Shown: positions 1-9,323, numbered from the stretch's first letter. The stretch: DNA of 51,776 bases from Muribaculaceae bacterium (GCA_017391675.1 JAFOXR010000010.1:1-51776); one strand, 5' to 3'. Numbers and translations: made by a program. The notes: generated by a model from the sequence alone, not told the origin.

Positions 1-1316
1 GTGAACGGACTATTATTCCAGTCATATTTTGCTATTAGTTCTCCATTTTTAATCTTATACACACCTTGGAACCATGTTCCCACATAAAATGTTTCTGGAT
101 CTGCGGGGTCAAATGTTGGTTCATACGGATCTTGAAATTTATTACCTTTCATATCGGCTGGAATTTCATTTTTCCAATTATTACCATCAAATGAACTTAT
201 ATGTGCATTCATTGAATAATCATTTATTAAATAAGTATTTCCAGGTCCTCCATTAGAAACATAAAGTTTCTTATTATGCTTATTATAAGTAATAAATGCT
301 ACTCTTTTAGCTGTTACTGCATTTGGAATCAATTCTTCACTTATAGAAGAAGCTGTTGATGCAGTAAAATCCAACTTAACATGCTTCAATCCTTTAGAAC
401 TCAATCTCCATATTGAGTTGTCCTTCTCCTGAGAAGAAACTAAAGTTCCTGCTAAATCGGAAGGAAGTGACATTTCTATTTTATCACAATTATTTCCAAA
501 TAAATAAAACTTAGAATTGTCAATTGCTATATATCCATTAGCTGTAGCTTGCACTTCTACCGGCTTACCTTGAGAAACAGCTTTTTTATTAATACCATTA
601 CTATCAATTGTAACGATATAAAGCAAATTGCTCTTCAAGAAAAATTGAGTTTCACTAATAGGCAATATTGTACCCGAAACTCCAAGTCCTGCCGAAGTAA
701 ACTGGCTTAACGACTTGATATTTGCATTTTTATTGCAAAACAGTACATCACTTCCATTGGTCACTAATATTTTATCGCCTACCTCGGCTATAGATTCCAC
801 ACTAGCATTTAACAATGCCGACTTAACCACCTTAAAATCCTTATCATCTATAACCAGGAAACCAACCTTTGAAGCAACATAAATTTTTCCTTCAGCAAAA
901 GTCACATCATTTATAGTCATGTCGGCTATAGATGTCATGTCCTTAATATTAGGAATATTTATAGTTCTACCATCGGCTAACAGTATATCTATATTATAGT
1001 TATTGTATGTTACAACAAGGTATCCCTTTTCTGAATTATAATAAATATTATTCACATAGAAATCGGATAATCTACTAAGATTGGTAAGACTTTCCCACTT
1101 GCCTGTTATCTTGTTATATACATTAATGAAATCATCTGTTAAACAATATACTTTATCGGCTGTATCAATAACCTTCTTTTTATTCTCATTAAATACAGTA
1201 TGAATTTTCCATGTGCCTTTATCATTTTCAGCATGAGCATTAAATGCCGCACTTGATAAAAATGATACTAATATCAGTATTAATTGCAATATCCTGTTCA
1301 TAAATATATTTTTCAT
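1..1316 (-). CDS. PorZ-like beta-propeller surface protein (partial, C-terminus off window)
   Basis: The frame reads from an ATG at 1316 leftwards without a stop to the window edge, giving about 438 residues of a longer protein. It starts with a hydrophobic signal peptide (residues ~7-28, ending near FNAHA). After it come repeated short beta-strand blocks of the two-component-regulator-propeller type, including WKIHTVFNEN, YNKITGKWESL and VVTYNNYNIDILLADG. The last block followed by INIPNI is typical of the N-terminal propeller of Bacteroidales PorZ proteins. In Porphyromonas, PorZ is a surface component of the type IX secretion system that helps attach cargo to A-LPS. The start codon overlaps the stop of the upstream gene (TAATG), so the two are probably translationally coupled. 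The family call is by recognition. A different propeller protein is possible, because the diagnostic C-terminus is missing. Confidence 0.7.
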   Translation of the reverse strand, partial: MKNIFMNRILQLILILVSFLSSAAFNAHAENDKGTWKIHTVFNENKKKVIDTADKVYCLTDDFINVYNKITGKWESLTNLSRLSDFYVNNIYYNSEKGYLVVTYNNYNIDILLADGRTINIPNIKDMTSIADMTINDVTFAEGKIYVASKVGFLVIDDKDFKVVKSALLNASVESIAEVGDKILVTNGSDVLFCNKNANIKSLSQFTSAGLGVSGTILPISETQFFLKSNLLYIVTIDSNGINKKAVSQGKPVEVQATANGYIAIDNSKFYLFGNNCDKIEMSLPSDLAGTLVSSQEKDNSIWRLSSKGLKHVKLDFTASTASSISEELIPNAVTAKRVAFITYNKHNKKLYVSNGGPGNTYLINDYSMNAHISSFDGNNWKNEIPADMKGNKFQDPYEPTFDPADPETFYVGTWFQGVYKIKNGELIAKYDWNNSPF

Positions 1317-1780
1317 TATAGTTTCAATTCTTCATTAATTTCTGAATATCCATTATTGGCAAAAGTAATATTACTCCATTTACCATTATATTCACACTCA
1401 TAATTAATATTATAAGTCTTGTTTTTCAAACATTTCACACAAAATGTAATATCACAACTGAGCATATCATCACTCATGGTAACTATTTTATTAGATGATT
1501 TTTCTATGCATTTCAATTTATTTCCGCACACATCAAGCCTTAAATGTATACCTTCTGTATTTTGCGGAATTAGAACATTACAATGCTTTATTGTTAATAT
1601 TTCATCTTGTGAACTTAAACTTATGCTTTCTGCACAATTTTTCTCCGATAAACTTATTTCACCAGCAAAAATATAAGTATACCTATTATTTTCTGGGTTA
1701 TGATTTAACGCTGCACCTATAGCCAAAACGGCTATTACTATAGCTATTACATAAAATTCTACCGTTGAGAAAAATTCCAT
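1316..1780 (-). CDS. Small cysteine-rich membrane-anchored protein of unknown function
   Basis: I do not recognise this family. The protein is about 154 residues if it starts at the ATG at 1780; a TTG two codons further upstream is less likely. It has one N-terminal hydrophobic segment (residues ~9-26, rich in I, V and A) with no clear cleavage site. A presumably extracytoplasmic domain with eight cysteines follows, including a CxxC-like pair in TFCVKC, so it may be disulphide-stabilised. Its stop codon shares one base with the start of the PorZ-like gene, an arrangement that suggests co-expression and perhaps work on the same surface pathway. It is divergent from the mechanosensitive channel gene, with about 90 bases between them. 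Confidence 0.7.
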   Translation of the reverse strand: MEFFSTVEFYVIAIVIAVLAIGAALNHNPENNRYTYIFAGEISLSEKNCAESISLSSQDEILTIKHCNVLIPQNTEGIHLRLDVCGNKLKCIEKSSNKIVTMSDDMLSCDITFCVKCLKNKTYNINYECEYNGKWSNITFANNGYSEINEELKL

Positions 1781-1872
1781 TTTCAAAAATAACTATTTTT
1801 TTTTGTTTTCAAGGTATAATCAACAAAAACAATACTATAAATGTTATAATTAACACTTTATCACTCAAAGAT

Positions 1873-3135
1873 ATGACAAACATACCTCCTTACAAAATAG
1901 CTCACTGTATCATTAATATAATAGATTCTTTGCTAAAAAAATGCGGTCTTCCATATAACGATACCATTGAAGAATTTATATATATAGTAATAGTCATAGG
2001 CATTGCTTTCGGATTGGGTTGGATAGTAAGTAAAATAGCTATTCTTATTACCAATAAAATGAAATGGTTCAAGTCGGCTTCTAAATCGGGGACTGTTTTG
2101 GCTGAAAAAACTTTACTAAAAGTAAGCCGTATAATACCTCCTATTGTTTTCCTGTCTCTTATTCCTTTTGCTTTCTCTTCCGAAAGCAAAATACCTAACA
2201 TCATAATAAGAATAGCTTTAATTTATCTCATAATTACCATAATTCTTGCCATTAATGGCATACTTAACTTTTTGTGGAAAAAATATGATGAAGTTAGTAA
2301 TACCCATAATCACCCGCTTAAAGGACTTCCACAAATAGCTAAAGGCTTAATATGGCTTATTGGTATTATTATAATAATATCTATAATGGTAAATAAATCA
2401 CCTCTAGCTTTATTTACTGGACTAGGTGCCTTTGCTGCTGTTGTTATGCTTGTATTCAAGGATAGTATTCTAGGACTTGTTGCCGGTGTTCAACTATCTC
2501 AAAACGATATGTTAAGGGTAGGTGACTGGATAGTTGTACCTGGAACACCTGCTAATGGCATTGTTGCCGATGTATCTCTCACTGTTGTTAAAGTTAAGAA
2601 CTGGGACAATACACTTGCAATGCTTCCTCCTTACACGCTTGTAAGCACATCATTCCAGAATTGGCGTGCTATGTATGAAAGCGGTAAACGACAAATAAAC
2701 CGATCTTATAATATTTCCAGCAATTCTATACATGCACCTTCATTTGAATTATTAGAAAAACTTAAAGAAATATCTTTACTAAAAGATTTTATTACTCTAA
2801 AACAATCCCAATTAAATGACGGGATAATTGAAAACACTCGTAATAGTAAAGGTGCTGTTAATGGTACCATTGATACAAATCTTGGACTTTTCAGGGCCTA
2901 TCTCACAATATATTTGAATAATCATGCGCTTGTTGCACATGATACTCTACTTATTGTAAATGAACTTGAACCTACATCTCAAGGTGTACCAATAAGACTT
3001 TATTGCTATACAACAGTGACCGATTGGGTTTCCCATGAATCAGTTCAAAGTGAAATATTTGAGCACTTGGCATTAATGGCCCCTGTTTTTGAATTGGAAC
3101 TATATCAATTGCCAACCGATATATCAAAACCATAA
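1873..3135 (+). CDS. ybdG: YbdG-type small-conductance mechanosensitive channel (MscS family)
   Basis: This inner-membrane channel opens under membrane tension during osmotic downshock. With the ATG at 1873 it has 420 residues, matching E. coli YbdG (415). The frame extends upstream to 1765, but that part overlaps the divergent gene and has no family similarity. Four to five membrane segments lie in residues ~25-205. The pore-lining block contains LFTGLGAFAAVVMLVFKD and then ILGLVAGVQLSQNDM. The beta domain follows (VGDWIVVPG, then VKVKNWDNT), with the YbdG-like SFQNWRAM and KRQINRSYNIS segments after it. A hairpin lies directly after the stop. The family assignment is firm; the gating properties cannot be read from sequence. 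Confidence 0.93.
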   Translation: MTNIPPYKIAHCIINIIDSLLKKCGLPYNDTIEEFIYIVIVIGIAFGLGWIVSKIAILITNKMKWFKSASKSGTVLAEKTLLKVSRIIPPIVFLSLIPFAFSSESKIPNIIIRIALIYLIITIILAINGILNFLWKKYDEVSNTHNHPLKGLPQIAKGLIWLIGIIIIISIMVNKSPLALFTGLGAFAAVVMLVFKDSILGLVAGVQLSQNDMLRVGDWIVVPGTPANGIVADVSLTVVKVKNWDNTLAMLPPYTLVSTSFQNWRAMYESGKRQINRSYNISSNSIHAPSFELLEKLKEISLLKDFITLKQSQLNDGIIENTRNSKGAVNGTIDTNLGLFRAYLTIYLNNHALVAHDTLLIVNELEPTSQGVPIRLYCYTTVTDWVSHESVQSEIFEHLALMAPVFELELYQLPTDISKP

Positions 3136-3140
3136 AAAAT

Positions 3141-3165
3141 AAGAGCAACTTATGAGGTTGCTCTT
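3141..3165 (-). terminator. Hairpin terminator between convergent mscS-type gene and rdgB
   Basis: A 9-bp perfect stem AAGAGCAAC/GTTGCTCTT with a 7-base loop. Read on the minus strand it is followed by a T-rich run (TATTTTTTATG), so it is a good intrinsic terminator for rdgB. It may also stop transcription of the convergent channel gene. Confidence 0.75.
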
Positions 3166-3178
3166 AAAGTATTCCATA

Positions 3179-3757
3179 TTATTTTTCTAGCAAGAACTTT
3201 AAAAGTTTCTGCACAGCTCGTCCACGGTGGCTTATCGCATTCTTTTCTTCAGGTAACATCTCTGCAAAAGAATTTTCCGATTCCACAGGTTTAAAAACAG
3301 GATCATACCCGAAACCTCCTTCACCATGACGCTCAGTAAGTATTTCACCCTGTACTTCTCCTTCAAATATATGAGTATTACCTTCCAAAATTAATGCTAT
3401 ATAAGTGATGAATCTTGCTTTTCTATTACTTTCATTCTTAAGTTTTGCAAGTATCTTGTCAATATTTTTTTCACTATCGCAATCTTCACCCGCATAACGA
3501 GCTGAATATACTCCAGGTTCACCACCTAAAGCTTCAACCTCAAGTCCAGTATCATCGGCAAAGCAATCATATCCGTACTTATCCTTTATATAATTAGCCT
3601 TAATTAGAGCATTACCTTTTATTGTAGGTTCAGTTTCAGGAATATCATCAAAACAATTAATATCCTTCAAACTCAATATTCTGAATTTTTCACCAGCTAT
3701 TTCACGCAACTCGCGCAACTTATGCTCATTATTAGTAGCAAAAACTAGTTCTTTCAT
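3179..3757 (-). CDS. rdgB: RdgB/HAM1 non-canonical purine NTP pyrophosphatase
   Basis: A cytoplasmic house-cleaning enzyme that hydrolyses dITP, ITP and XTP to the monophosphate plus PPi, keeping deaminated purines out of nucleic acids. The 192-residue length is standard. Family signatures are the N-terminal VFATNNEHKLRELREI (nucleotide/phosphate binding), FADDTGLEVEALGGEPGVYSAR (central Asp residues) and GGFGYDPVF followed by MLPEEKNAISHRGRA near the C-terminus. It lies downstream of leuS on the same strand. A terminator-like hairpin ends 11 bases before its ATG, so read-through or an internal start is needed for expression. Confidence 0.97.
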   Translation of the reverse strand: MKELVFATNNEHKLRELREIAGEKFRILSLKDINCFDDIPETEPTIKGNALIKANYIKDKYGYDCFADDTGLEVEALGGEPGVYSARYAGEDCDSEKNIDKILAKLKNESNRKARFITYIALILEGNTHIFEGEVQGEILTERHGEGGFGYDPVFKPVESENSFAEMLPEEKNAISHRGRAVQKLLKFLLEK

Positions 3758-3768
3758 TATTATATAAA

Positions 3769-3803
3769 AAATACCTTACCTATAGTAAATAGATAAGGTA
3801 TTT
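3769..3803 (-). terminator. Hairpin after leuS, just before rdgB start
   Basis: A long stem (AAATACCTTA pairing with TAAGGTATTT, one C-A mismatch, then CTAT/ATAG) with a 5-base loop. On the minus strand it is followed by TATTTTTTATATAA. It fits an intrinsic terminator for leuS but abuts the rdgB start codon, so it might attenuate rather than fully stop transcription. Confidence 0.65.
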
Positions 3804-3818
3804 AAAACTAATGGTTTA

Positions 3819-6590
3819 TTATAATACTATATTTACAATCTTATTAGGAACTACAATCACTTTTTTAGGTGTTTTGCCTTCCATCCATTTAGCCGAAGAT
3901 TCATGAGCTAATGCCATTTTTTCAACTTCTTCTTTAGATGTTCCATTAGGCACAGCCATATTGAAACGAGCCTTACCATTGAAAGAAATAGCATAGTTTA
4001 CATTTGCTTCAACTAAATATTCTTCATTGCATACTGGCCATTTAGCATCACATACACTTGTTTCTTTACCAAGTTTATGCCACAATTCTTCTGCAATGTG
4101 AGGAGCAAAAGGAGCAAGCAATACTACAAGTTCTTCATAAATTTCCTTGCTTACGCACTTCATAGAATTTAGTTCATTCACACAAATCATGAATGCACTC
4201 ACTGAAGTATTGTAAGAGAAATGCTCAATATCAAATGTAACTTTCTTTATAAGTTTGTGAAGCGATTTCAAAGCTTCTGCCGAAGCTTTTTCTTCTTTAA
4301 TAATCATTTCATCACCCTTGAAGAAAAGTCCCCACATTTTCTTTAGGAAACGGTTCACTCCATCAATACCATTTGTATCCCATGGCTTACTTTGTTCCAA
4401 AGGTCCCAAGAACATTTCATATAAGCGTAGAGTATCGGCACCGTATACTTCAACTATATCGTCGGGATTAACTACATTGAACATAGACTTTGACATCTTT
4501 TCCACTGCATATCCACACACATACTTGCCATCTTCTAGGATAAATTCTGCATTATTGAATTCTGGACGCCATGCCTTGAATTTATCCAGGTCAAGGATAT
4601 CGTTGCTCACAATGTTTACATCAACATGGATAGGAGTTACATCATAGTCTTTCTTCAAATTGTAAGACACAAATGTATTAGTATCCTTTATACGATATAC
4701 AAAGTTTGAACGACCTTGAATCATACCTTGATTAATAAGTTTCTTGAACGGTTCTGGTTCGCATATATAACCATAGTCATAAAGGAATTTATTCCAGAAA
4801 CGGCTATAAATCAAGTGTCCTGTAGCATGTTCAGTTCCACCTATATAAAGGTCTACATTACGCCAATATTCATTAGCTTCCTTAGAAACTAGAGCATTGT
4901 CGTTTTTAGGATCCATATATCTTAAAAAGTATGCTGAAGAACCTGCAAATCCTGGCATAGTGTTAAGTTCCAAAGGACGACCATTCTTAGCTACCCAATT
5001 CTTTGCACGGCCTAGAGGTGGCTCACCTGTTTCGGTAGGCAGGAATTTATCCACTTCTGGAAGAAGCAATGGCAATTCTTCATCAGAAAGTACTTGTGGC
5101 TGATTATTCTCATCATAATATACAGGGAATGGTTCTCCCCAATAACGCTGACGGCTAAATATAGCATCACGAAGACGATAATTAACCTTCACTTTACCTA
5201 TACCAGCTTCCTTTATATAAACCTTTGTCTTTGCAATAGCCTCCTTTACCGATAATCCATTAAGCTGAAGATTTTCATTAGAAGAATTAGCCATAATACC
5301 TTCTTTAGCATCAAAACTTTCTTCACTCACATCACAACCTTCAATAAGAGGAACTATATCAAGACCAAAATGCTTAGCAAATGCATAGTCACGGCTATCA
5401 TGAGCAGGTACTGCCATAATAGCACCTGTTCCATATCCTGCAAGCACATAATCACTTACATATACCGGTATATTTTTACCAGTAATAGGATTTACTGCAT
5501 AAGATCCAGTGAATACGCCCGATACTTTCTTTTCTATCATGCGTTCACGCTCAGTCTTATGCTTAACTTCATCAAGATAAGCATCAACAGCCTGTTTTTG
5601 TTCGGCAGTAACCAACTCGCTCACATATTCGCTTTCTGGAGCAAGAACCATGAATGTAACACCAAAAATAGTATCGGCACGAGTAGTGAATATCTTTAAT
5701 TGCAAATCTTTATCAGCAACAGGGAAAAGCATTTCAGCACCTTCACTATAACCTATCCAGTTACGCTGAGTTTCTTTTATAGAATCACTCCAATCTACTG
5801 TATCAAGATCCTTTAGAAGACGATTTGCATAAGCGCTCACTCTCAAACACCATTGATACATCAATTTTTGTTCTACTGGATAACCGCCACGCAATGATAC
5901 ACCTTCACTCACTTCATCATTAGCAAGCACTGTTCCTAGTTTAGGACACCAGTTTACCATCGTGTTGCCTAGATAAGCAATACGATAGTTCATAAGAATA
6001 TCATTTTTTTCCTTCTGTGAATAAGCATTCCATTCTTCAGCAGTAAAAATCAATTCTTCAGTACCATGAGCTGGAACATCTTTACTTCCATTTGCAGCAA
6101 AATATTCTTCCAATTCACTTATAGGACATGCCTTATTAAGAGAAGTATTGAAATAGCTCTTGAACATTTGAATGAACGCCCATTGAGTCCATTTATAATA
6201 AGAAGGCTCACAAGTCTTTATTTCACGACTCCAGTCATAACAGAAACCTATCTTATCCAATTGTTCGCGATAGCGGGCAATATTCTGCATTGTTGTCACT
6301 TCAGGATGCTGTCCTGTTTGGATAGCATATTGTTCAGCAGGCAATCCATAAGCATCATATCCCATAGGGTGAAGCACATTAAATCCCTGTAATCTCTTAT
6401 ATCGTGAATAAATATCAGAAGCAATATATCCTAGAGGGTGACCAACATGCAATCCTGCTCCCGAAGGATAAGGAAACATATCTAGTACATAATACTTAGG
6501 ACGGCTATTATCTACTTCAGTCTTGTAAGTATTGTTATCTTTCCAATACTGCTGCCAACGCTTCTCAATATCTTTATGATTATATTCCAT
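3819..6590 (-). CDS. leuS: Leucyl-tRNA synthetase
   Basis: A class I aminoacyl-tRNA synthetase that charges tRNA-Leu in the cytoplasm. At 923 residues it is a full-length bacterial-type LeuRS. The HIGH region is in [17 protein letters not shown] (residues ~39-55). The CP1 editing domain occupies the middle, with the [14 protein letters not shown] region and [15 protein letters not shown], the threonine-rich and catalytic parts of the editing site. The class I KMSKS signature is exact (EKMSKSMFN, residues ~695). The C-terminal anticodon-binding and LeuRS-specific domains are complete. It is followed by a hairpin terminator and lies 24 bases downstream of nadA on the same strand, so it may share that transcript. 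Confidence 0.99.
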   Translation of the reverse strand: MEYNHKDIEKRWQQYWKDNNTYKTEVDNSRPKYYVLDMFPYPSGAGLHVGHPLGYIASDIYSRYKRLQGFNVLHPMGYDAYGLPAEQYAIQTGQHPEVTTMQNIARYREQLDKIGFCYDWSREIKTCEPSYYKWTQWAFIQMFKSYFNTSLNKACPISELEEYFAANGSKDVPAHGTEELIFTAEEWNAYSQKEKNDILMNYRIAYLGNTMVNWCPKLGTVLANDEVSEGVSLRGGYPVEQKLMYQWCLRVSAYANRLLKDLDTVDWSDSIKETQRNWIGYSEGAEMLFPVADKDLQLKIFTTRADTIFGVTFMVLAPESEYVSELVTAEQKQAVDAYLDEVKHKTERERMIEKKVSGVFTGSYAVNPITGKNIPVYVSDYVLAGYGTGAIMAVPAHDSRDYAFAKHFGLDIVPLIEGCDVSEESFDAKEGIMANSSNENLQLNGLSVKEAIAKTKVYIKEAGIGKVKVNYRLRDAIFSRQRYWGEPFPVYYDENNQPQVLSDEELPLLLPEVDKFLPTETGEPPLGRAKNWVAKNGRPLELNTMPGFAGSSAYFLRYMDPKNDNALVSKEANEYWRNVDLYIGGTEHATGHLIYSRFWNKFLYDYGYICEPEPFKKLINQGMIQGRSNFVYRIKDTNTFVSYNLKKDYDVTPIHVDVNIVSNDILDLDKFKAWRPEFNNAEFILEDGKYVCGYAVEKMSKSMFNVVNPDDIVEVYGADTLRLYEMFLGPLEQSKPWDTNGIDGVNRFLKKMWGLFFKGDEMIIKEEKASAEALKSLHKLIKKVTFDIEHFSYNTSVSAFMICVNELNSMKCVSKEIYEELVVLLAPFAPHIAEELWHKLGKETSVCDAKWPVCNEEYLVEANVNYAISFNGKARFNMAVPNGTSKEEVEKMALAHESSAKWMEGKTPKKVIVVPNKIVNIVL

Positions 6591-6614
6591 AATGATGATG
6601 TATATATTTAATTT

Positions 6615-7604
6615 TTATTTTATTATTCCTAACTGTTTTGAAATATCAAGCATTCTGTTTATTGATACAATAGCTTTTTCGGCTACTTCTTTATCCACAT
6701 TAATTTCGGGCAACTCATATTTCAAGCTATTATAAAGTTTTTCAAGTGTAATAAGCTTCATATAAGCGCACTCATTACATGAACAGCTTCCATCTTCGGG
6801 AGGAGCAGGTATGAAAGTCTTTAAAGGACATTTCTTTTGCATTTCATGAATAATACCGCTCTCGGTTGCTACAATGAAAGTATAGCATTCATCTTTTATA
6901 GCATAATTGAGTAATGCCTGTGTAGATCCTACTTTATCGGCTATCATTTGTACCGATTTCTTGCATTCAGGATGAACAAGAATCTTTGCATTATTATTTT
7001 TTTCTTTTAGAGCTAGTATCTTTTCTAATGAAAATTTTTCATGTACATCACAAGCTCCATTCCATAGAATCATATTTCTTCCCGTAATAGAATTTATATA
7101 ATTTCCTAGATTCCTATCGGGTCCAAATATTATTTTTTCATCGTTAGGAAGACTTTCTACTATTTCTTTAGCATTAGAAGAAGTAACTACAATATCGGTA
7201 TGAGCTTTAACAGCTGCACTTGTATTTACATAACTTATTACAGTGTGTTGAGGATGATCTTTTACAAAAGAAGCAAATTCATCGGCTGGACAACTGTCAG
7301 CTAAACTGCAACCTCCATTCATGTCGGGTACTATCACCTTTTTATCAGGGCAAAGAATCTTAGCAGTTTCACCCATGAAATGAACACCACACATTACTAT
7401 GATATCTGCATCTACCTTGGCAGCTATCTGAGCCAAAGCTAAACTATCACCTATATAGTCGGCTATATCCTGTATTTCGTTACGCTGATAGTAATGAGCC
7501 AATATTACCGCATTCTTTTCTTTCTTTAAACGCAGTATTTCACTTTTAATATCCACGCTATTATCAATAGCCATGTCTACATATCCTTTTTCAACAGATA
7601 TCAT
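6615..7604 (-). CDS. nadA: Quinolinate synthase A (4Fe-4S enzyme of NAD synthesis)
   Basis: Condenses iminoaspartate with dihydroxyacetone phosphate to quinolinate in de novo NAD synthesis; oxygen-sensitive through its 4Fe-4S cluster. Conserved blocks include ILAHYYQRNEIQDIADYIGD (N-terminal substrate site), MCGVHFMGETAKIL, SYVNTSAAVKA, VHPEC and a C-terminal CSCNECAYMK. The three cluster cysteines can be placed in MCGVHF, WNGACDVHE and the CSCNEC block. The usual partners nadB and nadC are not adjacent. The upstream gap carries a perfect palindrome overlapping the likely transcription start of a candidate promoter, suggesting repressor control. Alternative start: an internal ATG 10 codons in. 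Confidence 0.98.
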   Translation of the reverse strand: MISVEKGYVDMAIDNSVDIKSEILRLKKEKNAVILAHYYQRNEIQDIADYIGDSLALAQIAAKVDADIIVMCGVHFMGETAKILCPDKKVIVPDMNGGCSLADSCPADEFASFVKDHPQHTVISYVNTSAAVKAHTDIVVTSSNAKEIVESLPNDEKIIFGPDRNLGNYINSITGRNMILWNGACDVHEKFSLEKILALKEKNNNAKILVHPECKKSVQMIADKVGSTQALLNYAIKDECYTFIVATESGIIHEMQKKCPLKTFIPAPPEDGSCSCNECAYMKLITLEKLYNSLKYELPEINVDKEVAEKAIVSINRMLDISKQLGIIK

Positions 7605-7793
7605 ATATAAAAAGTTTAATTTATTTTTTAAAAAACTTCTTTTTATGTTTGTTATTATATGCTGTTAATAGCTTTAATAACTTTTACTCCTTTTTCTTGC
7701 ATAATAAGTTATTAAACTACCTATTATGATTATTAATAGTTTATCAACAATCCTTTATTTTGATAATCAATAGATTGTAAACTTTATCAACAA

Positions 7794-7808
7794 CATGTTA
7801 ATAACATG
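7794..7808. promoter_or_regulatory. Perfect palindrome, candidate operator for nadA
   Basis: CATGTTA-A-TAACATG is a 15-base perfect inverted repeat. It lies immediately downstream (minus-strand sense) of a TAACTTTG -7 element at 7809-7816, so it would cover the transcription start. That position is typical of repressor operators. The bound regulator is unknown. The distance to the nadA start (about 190 bases) is long. Confidence 0.45.
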
Positions 7809-7816
7809 CAAAGTTA
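7809..7816 (-). promoter_or_regulatory. Candidate -7 element (TAACTTTG) reading toward nadA
   Basis: Matches the Bacteroidota -7 consensus TAnnTTTG. No TTTG is found at the expected -33 spacing, so support is limited to this element and its placement next to the palindrome. Confidence 0.35.
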
Positions 7817-7993
7817 ATAATTTTATATGTATTAAAGCATTAATATTTGTAGAAAACCTTGTTAAAACAGAAATAAAAACATTATGTCAACTTTTTTGCT
7901 GCTCATGAAATAAAATATACAAAACATTGATTTTAAATTTCAAAATTAATTGCCAGTAATTTGATATAAAGTTTTTAAACTGAATTGACAAGT

Positions 7994-8033
7994 TATTAAC
8001 AGGTTGTTAATAGTATATTTTTTTATAATTTTG
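7994..8033 (+). promoter_or_regulatory. Promoter with overlapping inverted repeat, upstream of the SpoU methyltransferase
   Basis: TAATTTTG at 8026-8033 fits the -7 consensus TAnnTTTG. GTTG at 8003-8006, 19 bases upstream, is a 3-of-4 match to the -33 TTTG. A perfect inverted repeat TATTAACA-GGT-TGTTAATA (7994-8012) covers the -33 position, so it could be an operator. The ATG at 8061 follows at a normal distance, supporting that start. Confidence 0.5.
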
Positions 8034-8060
8034 TACAGTTATTTTACATCAGCACATATA

Positions 8061-8591
8061 ATGAAGAAAAAGACAGTAATGGATTTGAATCGCATATCTT
8101 GTGATGAATTCAAATCAGTTCCTAAAATACCGCTTGTTGTTATTCTTGATGACATACGCAGTCTTAACAATATAGGTTCTATATTCCGGACTGCCGATGC
8201 TTTTGTAGTAGAAAGCATATACTTGTGTGGAATAACTGCATGTCCTCCAAGTATAGAAATACATAAAACGGCTTTGGGAGCCGAAGAATCGGTAGAATGG
8301 AAATACTATGAAAATGTGTGTGATGCCATCAATGATCTTCGTTGCAAAGGTTATAAAATATGCGCTGTTGAGCAAGTAGAAGGCAGTATAAGTCTTCCAC
8401 AATTTATTATCAACAATTGTGAAAAATATGCTGTAATTCTAGGAAATGAAGTAAAAGGAGTAAAGCAGGAAGCAGTGGATATGTGTGATTGCTGTATAGA
8501 ATTACCTCAATGCGGAACAAAGCATTCTCTTAATGTATCCATTACAGCCGGGATAGTAATGTGGGACTTTTTTAAAGCTCTTTACAGATAA
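8061..8591 (+). CDS. TrmH/SpoU-family RNA 2'-O-methyltransferase
   Basis: An SPOUT-fold enzyme that methylates a ribose 2'-OH in tRNA or rRNA using S-adenosylmethionine. All three SpoU motifs are visible: NIGSIFRTADAF (motif 1), VILGNEVKGV (motif 2) and ELPQCGTKHSLNVSITAGI (motif 3, part of the knot). The 176-residue length means only the catalytic SPOUT domain is present, without the N-terminal substrate-binding domain of RlmB. The start at 8061 is chosen over an upstream in-frame codon at 8004 because the promoter lies between them. The target RNA cannot be read from sequence. Confidence 0.93.
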   Translation: MKKKTVMDLNRISCDEFKSVPKIPLVVILDDIRSLNNIGSIFRTADAFVVESIYLCGITACPPSIEIHKTALGAEESVEWKYYENVCDAINDLRCKGYKICAVEQVEGSISLPQFIINNCEKYAVILGNEVKGVKQEAVDMCDCCIELPQCGTKHSLNVSITAGIVMWDFFKALYR

Positions 8592-8601
8592 TTTTAAAGA
8601 G
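8578..8601. terminator. Short hairpin across the convergent stop codons
   Basis: CTCTTTA/TAAAGAG with a 10-base loop, spanning the end of the methyltransferase gene and the stop of the convergent DUF4294 gene. The stem is only 7 bp and AT-rich. It is placed as expected for a shared weak terminator. Confidence 0.4.
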
Positions 8602-9232
8602 TTCCTTGTTCAACCTTTATACATATACGCTCTATTAAAGCGTCTTCTTTATTGGATTCTGGGAAATAGCCAGATTTCATATTTACTCCGAATAGTTTAC
8701 CGAAAGTTTGCCAGAATCCTGCGCGGAAACTTCCTAAAAAGGCTTTAACTATATTGTAGCTTGACTGATTAGTTTCTCTATTTATGAGTTTAAGAAGCAT
8801 TTTACCTTGACTTTTGGTCATTTTTTTCATTATAGGTTTATACTGTTCATAAATAGCTTTTTCAAATTCTTTAAGGTATTCATCTTTTTCTTTCTTAGTA
8901 GGGAAAGTTTCAAGATATTCATAAGTTTCAAGAAGAGTAGAGCAAATGAGTTTAGCGTAAGGAAGTGCTATTTTTACATCTCTAACAGTTTTCCAGTAAA
9001 ATTTTTCTTCTTTCTTATTTTTGAATTTTTCATGAGGGAATACAGTTATAGGGTAGAAAACAAGCATTAGCACAGTGTCACCTGTTTCTTCTTCTATGAA
9101 ATGGTATTTTCCTTCATAAACTTTTCTTAAAGGAGAAAGTTCTTCGGGAGATATATCAAGAGTTTGAGCAGAACTCTCGTGAAGCCCTGCTGCTATTATT
9201 AGCATAGTTAGTATTAATAGAATTTTTTTCAT
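8594..9232 (-). CDS. DUF4294 family secreted protein
   Basis: A 212-residue protein with an N-terminal signal peptide (hydrophobic residues ~4-17, cleavage near HESSAQ). The conserved Bacteroidota DUF4294 core follows: FKNKKEEKFYWKTVRDVKIA, PYAKLICSTLLETYEYL, and SQGKMLLKLINRETNQSSY with a WQTFGKLFG block near the end. The molecular function is unknown. The family is confined to Bacteroidota and is predicted to be periplasmic. It stands alone with its own candidate promoter at 9257-9264 and converges on the methyltransferase gene. The high K/E content in residues ~75-160 suggests a mostly helical domain. Confidence 0.85.
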   Translation of the reverse strand: MKKILLILTMLIIAAGLHESSAQTLDISPEELSPLRKVYEGKYHFIEEETGDTVLMLVFYPITVFPHEKFKNKKEEKFYWKTVRDVKIALPYAKLICSTLLETYEYLETFPTKKEKDEYLKEFEKAIYEQYKPIMKKMTKSQGKMLLKLINRETNQSSYNIVKAFLGSFRAGFWQTFGKLFGVNMKSGYFPESNKEDALIERICIKVEQGTL

Positions 9233-9256
9233 TTATACTATTTATGTAATCAAAGG

Positions 9257-9264
9257 CAAAAGTA
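9257..9264 (-). promoter_or_regulatory. Candidate -7 element (TACTTTTG) for the DUF4294 gene
   Basis: Matches TAnnTTTG on the minus strand, about 25 bases before the ATG at 9232. No clear -33 TTTG at the usual spacing. Confidence 0.4.
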
Positions 9265-9323
9265 GAACAAACATTTGAATATTAACCAATAATAAACATT
9301 AAATAATGTAATGCAGAATGTTT

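Larger units (their letters stand above)
7605..8060. other. AT-rich intergenic region with inverted repeats and DnaA-box-like words
   Basis: About 455 bases between divergent nadA and the methyltransferase gene, with no convincing gene. It is very AT-rich. TTATCAACA, one mismatch from the DnaA box TTATCCACA, occurs at 7741-7749 and 7784-7792. TTATTAACA is at 7993-8001, and the word TGTTAATA recurs at 7673, 7797 and 8005. There are two perfect inverted repeats (7794-7808 and 7994-8012). The region looks regulatory; an origin-type function is a weaker possibility. Confidence 0.6.

Noticed and set aside
1765-1872. Longer N-terminus for the mechanosensitive channel
   Set aside because: It would overlap the divergent small membrane-protein gene, and the extra 36 residues lack family similarity; the ATG at 1873 gives the normal length.
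7605-8060. Firm origin of replication call
   Set aside because: The DnaA-like words each have a mismatch to TTATCCACA, the region is so AT-rich that chance matches are expected, and no dnaA or dnaN gene is nearby.
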